Source: Scandinavium sp002470465 (GTDB lineage: Bacteria; Pseudomonadota; Gammaproteobacteria; Enterobacterales; Enterobacteriaceae). Taken from it: a DNA stretch of 64,000 nt. The stretch covers positions 124,001 to 188,000 of the forward strand of contig NZ_JBFLVD010000005.1 of the NCBI RefSeq assembly GCF_040750395.1, read 5' to 3'. The translations under genes and the position numbers were made by a program. This document shows, piece by piece, positions 17,388 to 25,612 of the stretch (within the stretch, counting starts at the first letter, position 1; every line of letters starts with the position of its first letter). The notes below the pieces were generated by a model, which made no database searches, had not been told where the DNA came from, and saw only the letters and a list, made by a program, of their open reading frames with translations.

Positions 17388-18275
17388 ATGTTTAAGCAAT
17401 ACCTGCAAGTTACAAAACCAGGCATCATCTTCGGTAACCTGATCTCGGTGATCGGCGGTTTCCTGCTGGCCTCCAAGGGCCACATCGATTACCCGCTGTT
17501 TATCTACACTCTGGTTGGCGTGTCGCTGGTCGTTGCGTCCGGCTGTGTGTTCAACAACTACATCGACAGGGATATCGACAAGAAGATGGAACGAACCAAG
17601 AATCGGGTGCTGGTTAAAGGCCTGATTTCTGCGAACGTTTCGCTGGTGTATGCCACTTTGCTGGGTATTGCTGGCTTCGCTCTGCTGTGGTTCGGCGCGA
17701 ATCCGCTGGCCTGCTGGCTTGGCGTAATGGGCTTCGTGGTGTACGTCGGCGTTTATAGCCTGTATATGAAGCGCCATTCCGTTTACGGCACGCTGATTGG
17801 TTCCCTTTCTGGCGCGGCGCCGCCGGTAATTGGCTACTGTGCCGTGACCGGCAGCTTTGACAGCGGTGCGGCCATTTTGCTGGCGATTTTCAGCCTCTGG
17901 CAGATGCCGCACTCCTACGCCATCGCGATTTTCCGCTTCAAGGATTATCAGGCGGCCAACATTCCGGTTCTGCCGGTTGTTAAGGGAATTTCCGTTGCCA
18001 AGAACCACATCACGCTCTACATCATCGCCTTCGCCGTTGCGACACTGATGCTCTCTCTGGGCGGTTATGCCGGATACAAATATCTGGTGGTGGCCGCCGC
18101 GGTGAGCGTCTGGTGGCTCGGGATGGCGCTGCGCGGGTACAAAGTGGCAGATGACAGAGTCTGGGCGCGCAAGCTGTTCGTCTTCTCAATCGTTGCGATT
18201 ACCTCGCTTTCGGTGATGATGTCCGTCGACTTTATGGTGCCGGATTCACATTCCGTGCTGGCTTACGTCTGGTAA
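17388..18275 (+). CDS. cyoE: protoheme IX farnesyltransferase (heme O synthase)
   Basis: A 295-residue membrane prenyltransferase of the UbiA superfamily. It adds a farnesyl group from FPP to the heme B vinyl side chain, giving the heme O needed by CyoB. The Asp-rich motif NNYIDRDIDKKMERT (residues 56-70) binds the Mg-diphosphate, and a second acidic loop is seen at RFKDYQAANIPVLP. It has about nine membrane helices. The last gene of the operon, followed by a strong terminator. Its substrate FPP is made by IspA, encoded 9 kb away in this window. Confidence 0.98.
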   Translation: MFKQYLQVTKPGIIFGNLISVIGGFLLASKGHIDYPLFIYTLVGVSLVVASGCVFNNYIDRDIDKKMERTKNRVLVKGLISANVSLVYATLLGIAGFALLWFGANPLACWLGVMGFVVYVGVYSLYMKRHSVYGTLIGSLSGAAPPVIGYCAVTGSFDSGAAILLAIFSLWQMPHSYAIAIFRFKDYQAANIPVLPVVKGISVAKNHITLYIIAFAVATLMLSLGGYAGYKYLVVAAAVSVWWLGMALRGYKVADDRVWARKLFVFSIVAITSLSVMMSVDFMVPDSHSVLAYVW

Positions 18276-18291
18276 ACCCAGCTAACCGGTC

Positions 18292-18317
18292 AAAAGGGTG
18301 CTTCGGCACCCTTTTTT
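18292..18317 (+). terminator. terminator of the cyo operon
   Basis: AAAAGGGTGC-TTCG-GCACCCTTTTTT is a tetraloop hairpin with a T run, 16 bases after the cyoE stop codon. Confidence 0.92.
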
Positions 18318-18424
18318 ATTCGCATTATCAATAAAATCCCGATGTAATATTTGTTACACAACCCCTTATTTACCCTGCCCTTCCCTGGCCTTACACTAAG
18401 CGCTGCTTTTATTCTGAGGTGGAA

Positions 18425-19789
18425 ATGAACGATTTTAAAATGACGCCGGGCGAACTGCGCGCAACCTGGGGTTTAGGGACCGTATTCTCACTGCGCATGC
18501 TCGGCATGTTTATGGTTCTGCCCGTTCTGACCACCTACGGCATGGCGCTACAGGGCGCAAGCGAAGCGCTGATTGGCATCGCCATTGGTATTTATGGCCT
18601 CGCTCAGGCGGTGTTTCAGATCCCCTTCGGCCTGATGTCCGATCGCATTGGCCGCAAGCCGTTGATTATCGGCGGCTTACTGATTTTCGTCCTCGGCAGC
18701 GTGATTGCCGCACTCTCTGACTCCATCTGGGGCATCATTCTTGGCCGCGCATTGCAGGGTTCCGGCGCGATTGCCGCCGCCGTGATGGCGCTGCTGTCCG
18801 ACCTCACCCGCGAGCAGAACCGAACCAAAGCGATGGCATTTATCGGCGTCAGCTTTGGCGTCACGTTCGCTATCGCCATGGTGCTCGGTCCGATTATCAC
18901 CCACAGGCTTGGCCTGCATGCCCTGTTCTGGATGATCTCAGGACTTGCCACGCTGGGTATTTTACTGACGCTGTGGGTCGTGCCGAACAGCGAGAACCAC
19001 GTCCTGAACCGCGAATCCGGCATGGTAAAAGGCTGCTTCAGCAAGGTGCTGATGGAGCCAAAACTGCTGAAGCTCAACTTCGGCATCATGTGTCTGCACA
19101 TTCTGCTGATGTCGACGTTTGTTGCCCTGCCAGGCCAGCTTGAGGCCGCAGGATTCCCGGCAGCGGAACACTGGAAAATTTACCTCGTCACCATGGTCGT
19201 CTCCTTTGTCGCCGTGGTGCCATTTATCATCTATGCCGAAGTAAAACGCCGCATGAAGCGCGTCTTCCTGCTCTGCATCGCCCTGATTCTGATTGCGGAA
19301 ATTGTGCTCTGGGGATCGGGGGCTTACTTCTGGGAGTTGGTTGCAGGCGTGCAGCTGTTCTTCCTTGCCTTCAACCTGATGGAAGCGCTGCTGCCGTCGC
19401 TCATCAGTAAAGAATCCCCGGCGGGCTATAAAGGCACCGCGATGGGCATCTACTCCACCAGCCAGTTTTTGGGTGTCGCTATCGGCGGCTCACTCGGCGG
19501 CTGGCTGGATGGATACTTCGACTCACAAACCGTGTTTCTGATGGGGGCTCTTCTGGCTACGGTCTGGCTACTGGTGGCGATGACCATGCAGGAGCCGCAA
19601 TACGTCAGCAGCCTGCGTATCGCCATTCCTGATGGTATTGACGCCGACGAGCACCTGAAAAACCGCCTGCTGGCGAAAGAGGGCGTGAAAGAAGTACTCG
19701 TCATCGCCGCAGAACGTTCGGCGTACGTAAAAATCGACAGTAAAGTGACCAACCGCTACGACGTCGAAACCCTGATAGCCAATCCTTAA
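18425..19789 (+). CDS. yajR: MFS transporter YajR
   Basis: A 454-residue major facilitator protein with 12 membrane helices and a C-terminal soluble domain (about residues 385-454) of ferredoxin-like fold, called YAM in E. coli YajR. The MFS motif A is present in the loop after helix 2 (GLMSDRIGRKPLI), and helix 5 has the antiporter-type motif near GVSFGVTFAIAMVLGP. It is probably a proton-driven exporter; the substrate is not known. I chose ATG 18425, preceded by GAGGTGGAA, over the GTG two codons upstream. It converges with the aldehyde dehydrogenase gene. Confidence 0.93.
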   Translation: MNDFKMTPGELRATWGLGTVFSLRMLGMFMVLPVLTTYGMALQGASEALIGIAIGIYGLAQAVFQIPFGLMSDRIGRKPLIIGGLLIFVLGSVIAALSDSIWGIILGRALQGSGAIAAAVMALLSDLTREQNRTKAMAFIGVSFGVTFAIAMVLGPIITHRLGLHALFWMISGLATLGILLTLWVVPNSENHVLNRESGMVKGCFSKVLMEPKLLKLNFGIMCLHILLMSTFVALPGQLEAAGFPAAEHWKIYLVTMVVSFVAVVPFIIYAEVKRRMKRVFLLCIALILIAEIVLWGSGAYFWELVAGVQLFFLAFNLMEALLPSLISKESPAGYKGTAMGIYSTSQFLGVAIGGSLGGWLDGYFDSQTVFLMGALLATVWLLVAMTMQEPQYVSSLRIAIPDGIDADEHLKNRLLAKEGVKEVLVIAAERSAYVKIDSKVTNRYDVETLIANP

Positions 19790-19809
19790 ACGGGCGATAC
19801 AGAAAAATG

Positions 19810-19832
19810 AACGGCTTCCCCAGGGAAGCCGT
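19810..19832. terminator. bidirectional terminator between yajR and the aldehyde dehydrogenase gene
   Basis: AACGGCTTCC-CCAG-GGAAGCCGTT is a perfect hairpin between two convergent genes. T-rich sequence follows on the minus strand (CATTTTTC), a weaker tract on the plus strand. Confidence 0.75.
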
Positions 19833-19857
19833 TGTGATATTTGCGCCTGATAAAAAA

Positions 19858-21375
19858 TCAGAACAGGCCTAACGGTGCCGTGCCGTAGCTCACCAGAATA
19901 TTTTTGGTGTGCTGATAAGCATCCAGCGCCATTTTGTGGGTTTCGCGTCCTACGCCGGACTGCTTGTAGCCGCCAAACGCCGCGTGTGCCGGGTAGACGT
20001 GGTAACAGTTCGTCCAGACTCGTCCCGCTTTAATTCCTCTTCCCATGCGGTAGGCAAGATTGCTGTCCCGCGTCCAGACGCCAGCCCCCAGGCCATACTG
20101 CGTGTCGTTGGCCAACGCCAGCGCTTCCGCCTCATCCTTAAAGGTCAGGATACCGATCACCGGGCCAAAGATCTCCTCCTGGAAGCTGCGCATGGCGTTG
20201 TTGCCTTTGATCAGGGTCGGCTGAATGTAGAAGCCGTTATCCAGATCGTTGACCATCGCCTTATCTCCGCCCGTGAGGATTTTCCCGCCCTCTTCGCGGG
20301 CAATATTGATATACGACATGATCTTATCGTACTGCTGACGCGAGGCCTGCGCGCCAATCATGGTGTCTGTGTCAAACGGATCGCCGCGGCGGATATTAGC
20401 GATTTTCGCCATCACGCGTTCCATAAACGGCTCGTAAATCGACTCGTGGATCAGTGCACGTGACGGACAGGTACAGACTTCACCCTGGTTGAAGAAGCCC
20501 AGCACCAGCCCTTCCACCGCTTTTTCAATAAAGGACTCTTCGGCGTCCATGACGTCGGCAAAGTAGATATTCGGTGATTTTCCGCCAAGCTCCACGGTAC
20601 AGGGGATAATGTTCTCTGCCGCACAGGCCATAATGTGCCGCCCAACCGGCGTCGATCCGGTAAAGGCAATCTTCGCAATGCGCTTGCTGGTTGCCAGCGC
20701 CTCACCTGCTTCACGGCCGTAGCCCTGAACGATGTTTACTACGCCCGCCGGGAAGAGGTCACCGATAATTTCCATCAGCAGCGTGATGCTTAATGGCGTC
20801 TGTTCCGCAGGCTTGAGCACCACGCAGTTACCCGCCGCCAGCGCCGGAGCGAGCTTCCACGCCGCCATCAGCAGCGGGAAGTTCCAGGGGATAATTTGCC
20901 CAACCACGCCCAGCGGCTCGTAGAAATGGTACGCCACCGTATTTTCGTCAATCTCCGCCGTACTGCCTTCCTGGGCGCGTAAACAGCCCGCAAAATAGCG
21001 GAAGTGATCCACTGCCAACGGAATATCCGCATTCAGCGTTTCACGCACGGGTTTACCATTATCCCAGCTTTCGGCAATCGCCAGCCTCTCCAGATGCTCT
21101 TCAATCCGGTCAGCGACCTGCAACAGCAAATTAGAGCGATGCTGCGCGGAGGTTTTACCCCAGGCCACCGCAGCGCGATGGGCCGCATCCAGCGCCTTAT
21201 CAATATCCGCTGCGCCGGAACGCGGGAACTGGCCGATGTTACTGCCATCCACGGGCGAGGTATTCATGAAGTACTCGCCGTTCACGGGTTCGACGAACTG
21301 ACCGTCGATGTAGTTGCCGTAGGTGGCCTGAAGCGTGATCAGGGCACCCGGCTTGCCAGGATGTGCATAACGCAT
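19858..21375 (-). CDS. NAD(P)-dependent aldehyde dehydrogenase, AcoD/ExaC type
   Basis: A 505-residue ALDH-superfamily enzyme that oxidises an aldehyde, most likely acetaldehyde or another short aliphatic aldehyde, to the acid in the cytoplasm. Catalytic residues are visible: Asn165 (IIPWNFPLL), Glu262 (ELGGKSPN) and Cys301 in QGEVCTCPSR, with a second Cys at 303. That paired-Cys motif and the N-terminus MRYAHPGKPG are typical of the AcoD/ExaC/AldB group. The frame is open 26 codons further, but MRYAHPG follows a good ribosome-binding site (AAGGAG). A sigma-54 promoter and a divergent AcoR-like activator lie upstream. As I recall the K-12 order, yajR and yajQ are adjacent there, so this pair is an insertion. 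Substrate not proven. Confidence 0.9.
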   Translation of the reverse strand: MRYAHPGKPGALITLQATYGNYIDGQFVEPVNGEYFMNTSPVDGSNIGQFPRSGAADIDKALDAAHRAAVAWGKTSAQHRSNLLLQVADRIEEHLERLAIAESWDNGKPVRETLNADIPLAVDHFRYFAGCLRAQEGSTAEIDENTVAYHFYEPLGVVGQIIPWNFPLLMAAWKLAPALAAGNCVVLKPAEQTPLSITLLMEIIGDLFPAGVVNIVQGYGREAGEALATSKRIAKIAFTGSTPVGRHIMACAAENIIPCTVELGGKSPNIYFADVMDAEESFIEKAVEGLVLGFFNQGEVCTCPSRALIHESIYEPFMERVMAKIANIRRGDPFDTDTMIGAQASRQQYDKIMSYINIAREEGGKILTGGDKAMVNDLDNGFYIQPTLIKGNNAMRSFQEEIFGPVIGILTFKDEAEALALANDTQYGLGAGVWTRDSNLAYRMGRGIKAGRVWTNCYHVYPAHAAFGGYKQSGVGRETHKMALDAYQHTKNILVSYGTAPLGLF

Positions 21376-21448
21376 GGCGAACTCCTTCTGTAGGGTTGAG
21401 GAACAGCGGCGTGACTCTATTTGGTCTCGCGTACTGTTGTTCAACCAA

Positions 21449-21464
21449 TGCATCCAGCATGCCA
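21449..21464 (-). promoter_or_regulatory. sigma-54 (-24/-12) promoter of the aldehyde dehydrogenase gene
   Basis: On the minus strand TGGCATGCTGGATGCA matches the sigma-54 consensus TGGCACGNNNNTTGCW at all but two specified positions, with the invariant GG and GC in correct spacing. It predicts a transcript start about 60 bp before the MRYAHPG start codon. Confidence 0.8.
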
Positions 21465-21493
21465 GAATTCACACGGCCTCATAATTTATTTAA

Positions 21494-21506
21494 TATCAAT
21501 AACTTA
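21494..21506. promoter_or_regulatory. IHF binding site
   Basis: TATCAATAACTTA matches the IHF consensus WATCAANNNNTTR at every position, in an A/T-rich stretch between the sigma-54 promoter and the candidate activator site. IHF bending is a common requirement of sigma-54 promoters. Confidence 0.65.
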
Positions 21507-21558
21507 ATAATTTAGATACATGGACAGAGTGCATTTATCTCAGCAATGTTCGCTTCCG

Positions 21559-21575
21559 TGTTGCGTAACGCAACA
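21559..21575. promoter_or_regulatory. candidate upstream activator site for the AcoR-like regulator
   Basis: TGTTGCGT-A-ACGCAACA is a perfect 8-bp inverted repeat about 95 bp upstream of the -24 element of the aldehyde dehydrogenase promoter. A half-site copy (TCGCAACA) lies at 21601-21608. That the divergent activator binds here is inference. Confidence 0.6.
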
Positions 21576-21632
21576 TTAAACAAACCACTAAGCTACAATA
21601 TCGCAACACTTTCTCGTCCATTGAGGTGTCTG

Positions 21633-23414
21633 ATGCAGGGAAAATCAACCGACAGCGTTGGTCATACCCACTGCAGCCCGCTGCTGCGCGAGTCGTGGTT
21701 TCGCAGCGAGCTGTATGGCCTGGAGCGTAACGCCGAAGACTTCCCGCTTCTGGGGCAGGGAGAGCTGGCCGATCGTCTTGCCAGTCATTCCGGCTTACAG
21801 CGCTACGCCTTACCCATGGTCACTCAACTGGCGAAAAGCCTCACGGAAACCCAGTCGGTGGTGGTATTAACCGATGACACAGGCGTGGTGTTACAGACGG
21901 TAGGCAATCTGAGCGCAATGGAAAAAGCGCAGCGTTTCGCGCTTTCGCCCGGCACGCTCTGGAGCGAAAGCGGCCGTGGAACAAACGCGATTGGCACAGC
22001 CCTCGCCATTGATGACAGCTGTGAGATCGACGGCGAACAGCATTTCCTCACCAGCAATCAAAACCTTTATTGCGCCGCCATTCCTCTGCAAACGCCGGAT
22101 GGTCAGATCGCGGGCGTGCTGGACATCTCCGGCCCGGCACACTTCTCTCATGCGCATACGCTGGCCTGGGTCAAAAGCGCCGCACGGCAGATAGAGTATC
22201 TGTGGGTCAAACAGAGTCTCCATCCGCAACAGTGGTTGATGAGCCTGCACCCCGATCCGCAAAAGCTCGACAGCGTTGAAGAGTTACTGCTGGTGTTTTC
22301 CGACAATACGTTGATCGCAGCCAACCGTCTCGCGCTGCGCAGGCTGGGCATCGACCCCGCCCGACTCGGCCATATCACTTTTGGGCAGTTATTCCCTTTA
22401 CTGAAGCAAACCCCCTGCCCGCTGCCAGCACCGGTCACCCACTCCGCTCAGACCTACTATTACCGCCTGCGTGCGCCGACGCAAACCCTCGTCAGCGTGC
22501 CGCCAAAACCTGCCGCGGAGTGGCCTTTTTCACTGAAGCAGGACGGCGAAAAAATGGTGCGCCTGCTCAACGCTGGCGTGTCGTTGTGTATTCAGGGGGA
22601 AACCGGCAGCGGGAAAGAGTTTGTCAGCCAGACGCTGCATCAGCGCAGCCGCTGGCGGGAAGGGAAATTTATCGCGATTAACTGCGCGGCTATTCCGGAG
22701 TCACTGATTGAATCAGAGCTGTTTGGCTATCAGCCCGGCGCGTTTACCGGCGCGAACAAAAACGGCTATATCGGCAAAATCCGTGAAGCGGACGGCGGGA
22801 TCCTGTTCCTTGATGAGATTGGCGACATGCCGCTCGCTCTGCAAACCCGTCTGCTCAGAGTGTTGCAGGATAAGGTCGTCGCGCCGCTGGGCTCAAGCCG
22901 TAGCTGGCCGGTGAATTTTGCCGTGATTTGCGCCACCCACCGTAATCTGGCGCAGCTTGTCGCCGACGGCGAATTTCGCGAAGACCTGCTTTATCGTTTG
23001 CAGGAATTTACCCTGACCATCCCACCGCTGCGGGAATGGCCGACGCTTCCGGCATTTATTGAACAGCAGTGGCAGGAGCTTGGTGGACCAGCGCGGCACA
23101 TCACGCTTTCTCCGCCGCTGCTGAAAACGCTGGCACACTTTGCCTGGCCGGGGAATGTCCGCCAGTTACGCAGCCTGATGAAAGTGCTGCTGGCGCTGGC
23201 TGAAGAAGGGGAAACGCTTGGCGTTGATGCTTTACCGGCTGAGTACCGGCAGGCCACGCCTGAAGTTATGGAAAACCTGAAACAGCATGACACAGCCCTG
23301 ATTGCCAGCACGCTAGCGCGCTTCAACGGCAATATCAGTAAGGCCGCCCAGGCGCTGGGCGTGGCGCGCAGCACGCTCTACCGGCGTGCCGCACGCGTCC
23401 GTGACGGGAATTAA
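21633..23414 (+). CDS. sigma-54-dependent activator, AcoR family
   Basis: A 593-residue enhancer-binding protein. The N-terminal half is a GAF-type sensory region (about 60-200); the central AAA+ domain has Walker A GETGSGK (322-328), the sigma-54-contact loop GAFTGA (369-374) and Walker B ILFLDEIGD; the C-terminus is a Fis-type helix-turn-helix (NISKAAQALGVARSTLYRR). It has no phospho-receiver domain, so it likely senses a small molecule directly, as AcoR senses acetoin or acetaldehyde. The open frame starts at 21546, but ATG 21633 has GAGGTG 6 bases upstream and leaves the palindromic operator in the intergenic space. It is divergent from its probable target. Its stop overlaps the yajQ stop by 3 bases. 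Confidence 0.9.
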   Translation: MQGKSTDSVGHTHCSPLLRESWFRSELYGLERNAEDFPLLGQGELADRLASHSGLQRYALPMVTQLAKSLTETQSVVVLTDDTGVVLQTVGNLSAMEKAQRFALSPGTLWSESGRGTNAIGTALAIDDSCEIDGEQHFLTSNQNLYCAAIPLQTPDGQIAGVLDISGPAHFSHAHTLAWVKSAARQIEYLWVKQSLHPQQWLMSLHPDPQKLDSVEELLLVFSDNTLIAANRLALRRLGIDPARLGHITFGQLFPLLKQTPCPLPAPVTHSAQTYYYRLRAPTQTLVSVPPKPAAEWPFSLKQDGEKMVRLLNAGVSLCIQGETGSGKEFVSQTLHQRSRWREGKFIAINCAAIPESLIESELFGYQPGAFTGANKNGYIGKIREADGGILFLDEIGDMPLALQTRLLRVLQDKVVAPLGSSRSWPVNFAVICATHRNLAQLVADGEFREDLLYRLQEFTLTIPPLREWPTLPAFIEQQWQELGGPARHITLSPPLLKTLAHFAWPGNVRQLRSLMKVLLALAEEGETLGVDALPAEYRQATPEVMENLKQHDTALIASTLARFNGNISKAAQALGVARSTLYRRAARVRDGN

Positions 23415-23902
23415 TCGCGGAAGTTTTTAAACTGGAACGGCTGGCCGAGATTGCCGCCGCGAACCAGCGCCATCACCGCCTGCAGATCGTCGCGGGATTT
23501 ACCGGTCACGCGAATCTCTTCGCCCTGAATCTGCGCCTGCACCTTCAGCTTGCTGTCTTTGATCAGCTTGACGATTTTCTTCTGCACCGAACTTTCGATG
23601 CCGGTTTTCAGCTTCGCTTCCACAAACCAGGTCTTGCCGCTGTGAACGAACTCTTCCGGCACCTCGATTGAGCTGCCTTCGATGCCACGTTTAAGCAGCT
23701 TGGCGCGCAGGATGTCCAGCAGCTGATTCACCTGGAAATCAGATTCGCTCAGCACCTTGATGCTCTCATTCTTTTCATTCAGCTCGATGCTCGCCTCCAC
23801 ACCGCGAAAATCGAAGCGAGACTCCACTTCGCGCGCAGCATTATCCACGGCGTTTTTGGCTTCCTGAAGATCAACTTCAGAGACAATATCGAAAGATGGC
23901 AT
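23411..23902 (-). CDS. yajQ: nucleotide-binding protein YajQ
   Basis: A 163-residue YajQ/UPF0234 protein with two ferredoxin-like domains. Homologues bind nucleotides and RNA, and in some pathogens (Xanthomonas, Pseudomonas) bind cyclic di-GMP and act as effectors; phage phi6 uses host YajQ to activate its polymerase. Recognisable stretches are MPSFDIVSEVDLQEAKNAVDN, SRFDFRG and the C-terminal VRGGNLGQPFQFKNFRD. It converges with the sigma-54 activator gene, the stops overlapping, and is divergent from panE (144 bp between). Confidence 0.95.
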   Translation of the reverse strand: MPSFDIVSEVDLQEAKNAVDNAAREVESRFDFRGVEASIELNEKNESIKVLSESDFQVNQLLDILRAKLLKRGIEGSSIEVPEEFVHSGKTWFVEAKLKTGIESSVQKKIVKLIKDSKLKVQAQIQGEEIRVTGKSRDDLQAVMALVRGGNLGQPFQFKNFRD

Positions 23903-24046
23903 GTTTTATTCTCCCTCTCTTTTTGTTGCGATGCATAATACCCGCAACGTCAGAGAACACAACCTGTTATCCCGGTGACGGCGGGCATGCTGTCGGCGCT
24001 ATACTGATAACATCACGCCCGATCCCGCAGCAGGTGAGGAGGAACA

Positions 24047-24961
24047 ATGAAAATTACCGTGCTTGGATGCGGCGCCCTGGGACAATTATGGCTGACTGCG
24101 CTTATCCGGCAAGGGCATGACGTTCAGGGCTGGCTGCGCGTGCCTGCTCCGTGGTGCAGCGTCAACCTGCAGGATACTGACGGGCGCGTCTTTAACGAGC
24201 TGGTGACGGCCAACGACCCCGATTTTCTCGCCAGCAGCGATTTGTTGCTGGTTACTCTGAAGGCCTGGCAGGTATCGACCGCCGTCAAAAACCTGGCCCT
24301 CCAGCTTCCGGCTACCTGCCCCATTTTGCTGATGCACAACGGCATGGGAACAGTGGACGAACTGCGTTCGCTGAAACAGCCGCTGCTGCTCGGCATGACC
24401 ACGCAGGCCGCTCGCCGGGATGGCAACCTGATTATTCATGTCGCCAACGGCACTACTCATATCGGCCCCGGTAACGCCGTCGCTCAGGAGTACAGCTTTC
24501 TGGCCGATACGCTGCATACCGTGCTGCCGGATGTCGCGTGGCATAACGATATCGGCAATGCAAGCTGGCGAAAGCTGGCGGTGAACTGCGTCATCAACCC
24601 GCTGACGGCGCTCTGTGATTGCCCAAACGGGCAGCTGCGCGATTATGCCAGCGAAGTAGAGCGCGTCAGCGCGGAAGTCGCCATGGTGATGGCGCGTGAG
24701 GGGCACCACGCCAGCCCCGAAGATTTGCTGGCCTACGTCTGGCAAGTGATTGACAGCACGGCGAATAACATTTCGTCCATGCTTCAGGATGTGCGCGCAC
24801 AGCGCCAGACTGAAATCGACTATATCACCGGATACCTGCTCAAACGGGCCCGCGCCCATGGGATCGCGGTGCCGGAAAACGCCCGCCTGTTTGAACAGGT
24901 TAAACGTAAGGAGAATTCGTATGAGCGCATCAGCGCTGGTTTGTCTCGCCCCTGGGAGTGA
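24047..24961 (+). CDS. panE: 2-dehydropantoate 2-reductase (ketopantoate reductase)
   Basis: A 304-residue NADPH-dependent reductase that makes pantoate from ketopantoate in coenzyme A synthesis. The N-terminal Rossmann motif GCGALGQLW (residues 7-15) binds NADPH; Lys in KLAVNCVINPLTAL and Glu/Ser residues of ISSMLQDVRAQRQTEIDYI form the active site. A GAGGAGG ribosome-binding site precedes ATG 24047. Its last 41 bp overlap the start of yajL in another frame, as in E. coli, so the two are co-transcribed and probably translationally coupled. Confidence 0.96.
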   Translation: MKITVLGCGALGQLWLTALIRQGHDVQGWLRVPAPWCSVNLQDTDGRVFNELVTANDPDFLASSDLLLVTLKAWQVSTAVKNLALQLPATCPILLMHNGMGTVDELRSLKQPLLLGMTTQAARRDGNLIIHVANGTTHIGPGNAVAQEYSFLADTLHTVLPDVAWHNDIGNASWRKLAVNCVINPLTALCDCPNGQLRDYASEVERVSAEVAMVMAREGHHASPEDLLAYVWQVIDSTANNISSMLQDVRAQRQTEIDYITGYLLKRARAHGIAVPENARLFEQVKRKENSYERISAGLSRPWE

Positions 24962-25514
24962 GGAGATGGAAGCGGTGACCACCATCGATCTGCTGGTTCG
25001 CGGCGGCATCAAGGTCACTACCGCAAGCGTCGAAAGCAGTGGCGATCTGGTCATTACCTGTTCACGCGGCGTGAAGCTGCTTGCCGACGCGCCGCTGGTT
25101 CAGGTGGCCGACGGTGACTTTGATGCCATCGTGCTGCCGGGTGGCCTGAAGGGCGCAGAATGTTTCCGCGACAGCCCGCTGCTGGTGGAAACGGTAAAAC
25201 AGTTCCATCGTTCAGGCCGAATCGTCGCCACCATTTGCGCCGCAGCAGGCACCGTGCTGGTGCCGCACGACATTTTTCCGATTGGCAACATGACGGGGTT
25301 TCCGGCGCTGAAAGAGACGATTCCGGAAGGGCAGTGGCAGGATAAGCGCGTAGTCTGGGACCCACGCGTCAACCTGTTAACCAGCCAGGGGCCCGGCACC
25401 AGCATTGATTTTGGGCTGAAGCTTATCGACCTGCTGGTGGGTCAGGAAAAGGCCTATGAGGTCGCCTCACAGCTGGTGATGGCTGCCGGGATTTACAACT
25501 ACTACTCAGAGTAA
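24921..25514 (+). CDS. yajL: DJ-1/PfpI family protein deglycase / chaperone YajL
   Basis: A 197-residue DJ-1-superfamily protein, the closest bacterial relative of human DJ-1. In E. coli it protects proteins against oxidative and carbonyl stress; the reported deglycase activity is debated. The reactive Cys is in TICAAAGTVL (about residue 106), with Glu in APGSEEMEA completing the site. The segment after the Cys reads CAAAGTVL where I recall CAAPATVL in E. coli. ATG 24921 follows AAGGAG inside panE and matches the family start MSASALVCLAPG, so the longer frame from 24750 is rejected. A REP pair follows the stop. Confidence 0.93.
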   Translation: MSASALVCLAPGSEEMEAVTTIDLLVRGGIKVTTASVESSGDLVITCSRGVKLLADAPLVQVADGDFDAIVLPGGLKGAECFRDSPLLVETVKQFHRSGRIVATICAAAGTVLVPHDIFPIGNMTGFPALKETIPEGQWQDKRVVWDPRVNLLTSQGPGTSIDFGLKLIDLLVGQEKAYEVASQLVMAAGIYNYYSE

Positions 25515-25523
25515 TTTAGCGCA

Positions 25524-25594
25524 GTGCCGGGTGGCGGCTATGCCGTACCCGGCCTACGGTCCGGTAGGCCGGGCAAACAACGTGCCGCCCGGCA
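25524..25594. repeat. REP/BIME pair after yajL
   Basis: Two inverted palindromic units: GTGCCGGGTGGCGGCTATGC followed by the arm GTACCCGGCCTAC, then GTAGGCCGGGCAAACAACG with the arm GTGCCGCCCGGCA. This is the usual enterobacterial REP form. It lies between the convergent ends of yajL and thiI. Confidence 0.85.
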
Positions 25595-25612
25595 GTTTTA
25601 CGACGCGGCAGA

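Noticed and set aside
24086..25054. 322-codon minus-strand frame opposite panE and yajL
   Set aside because: Antisense shadow of two well-conserved overlapping genes.
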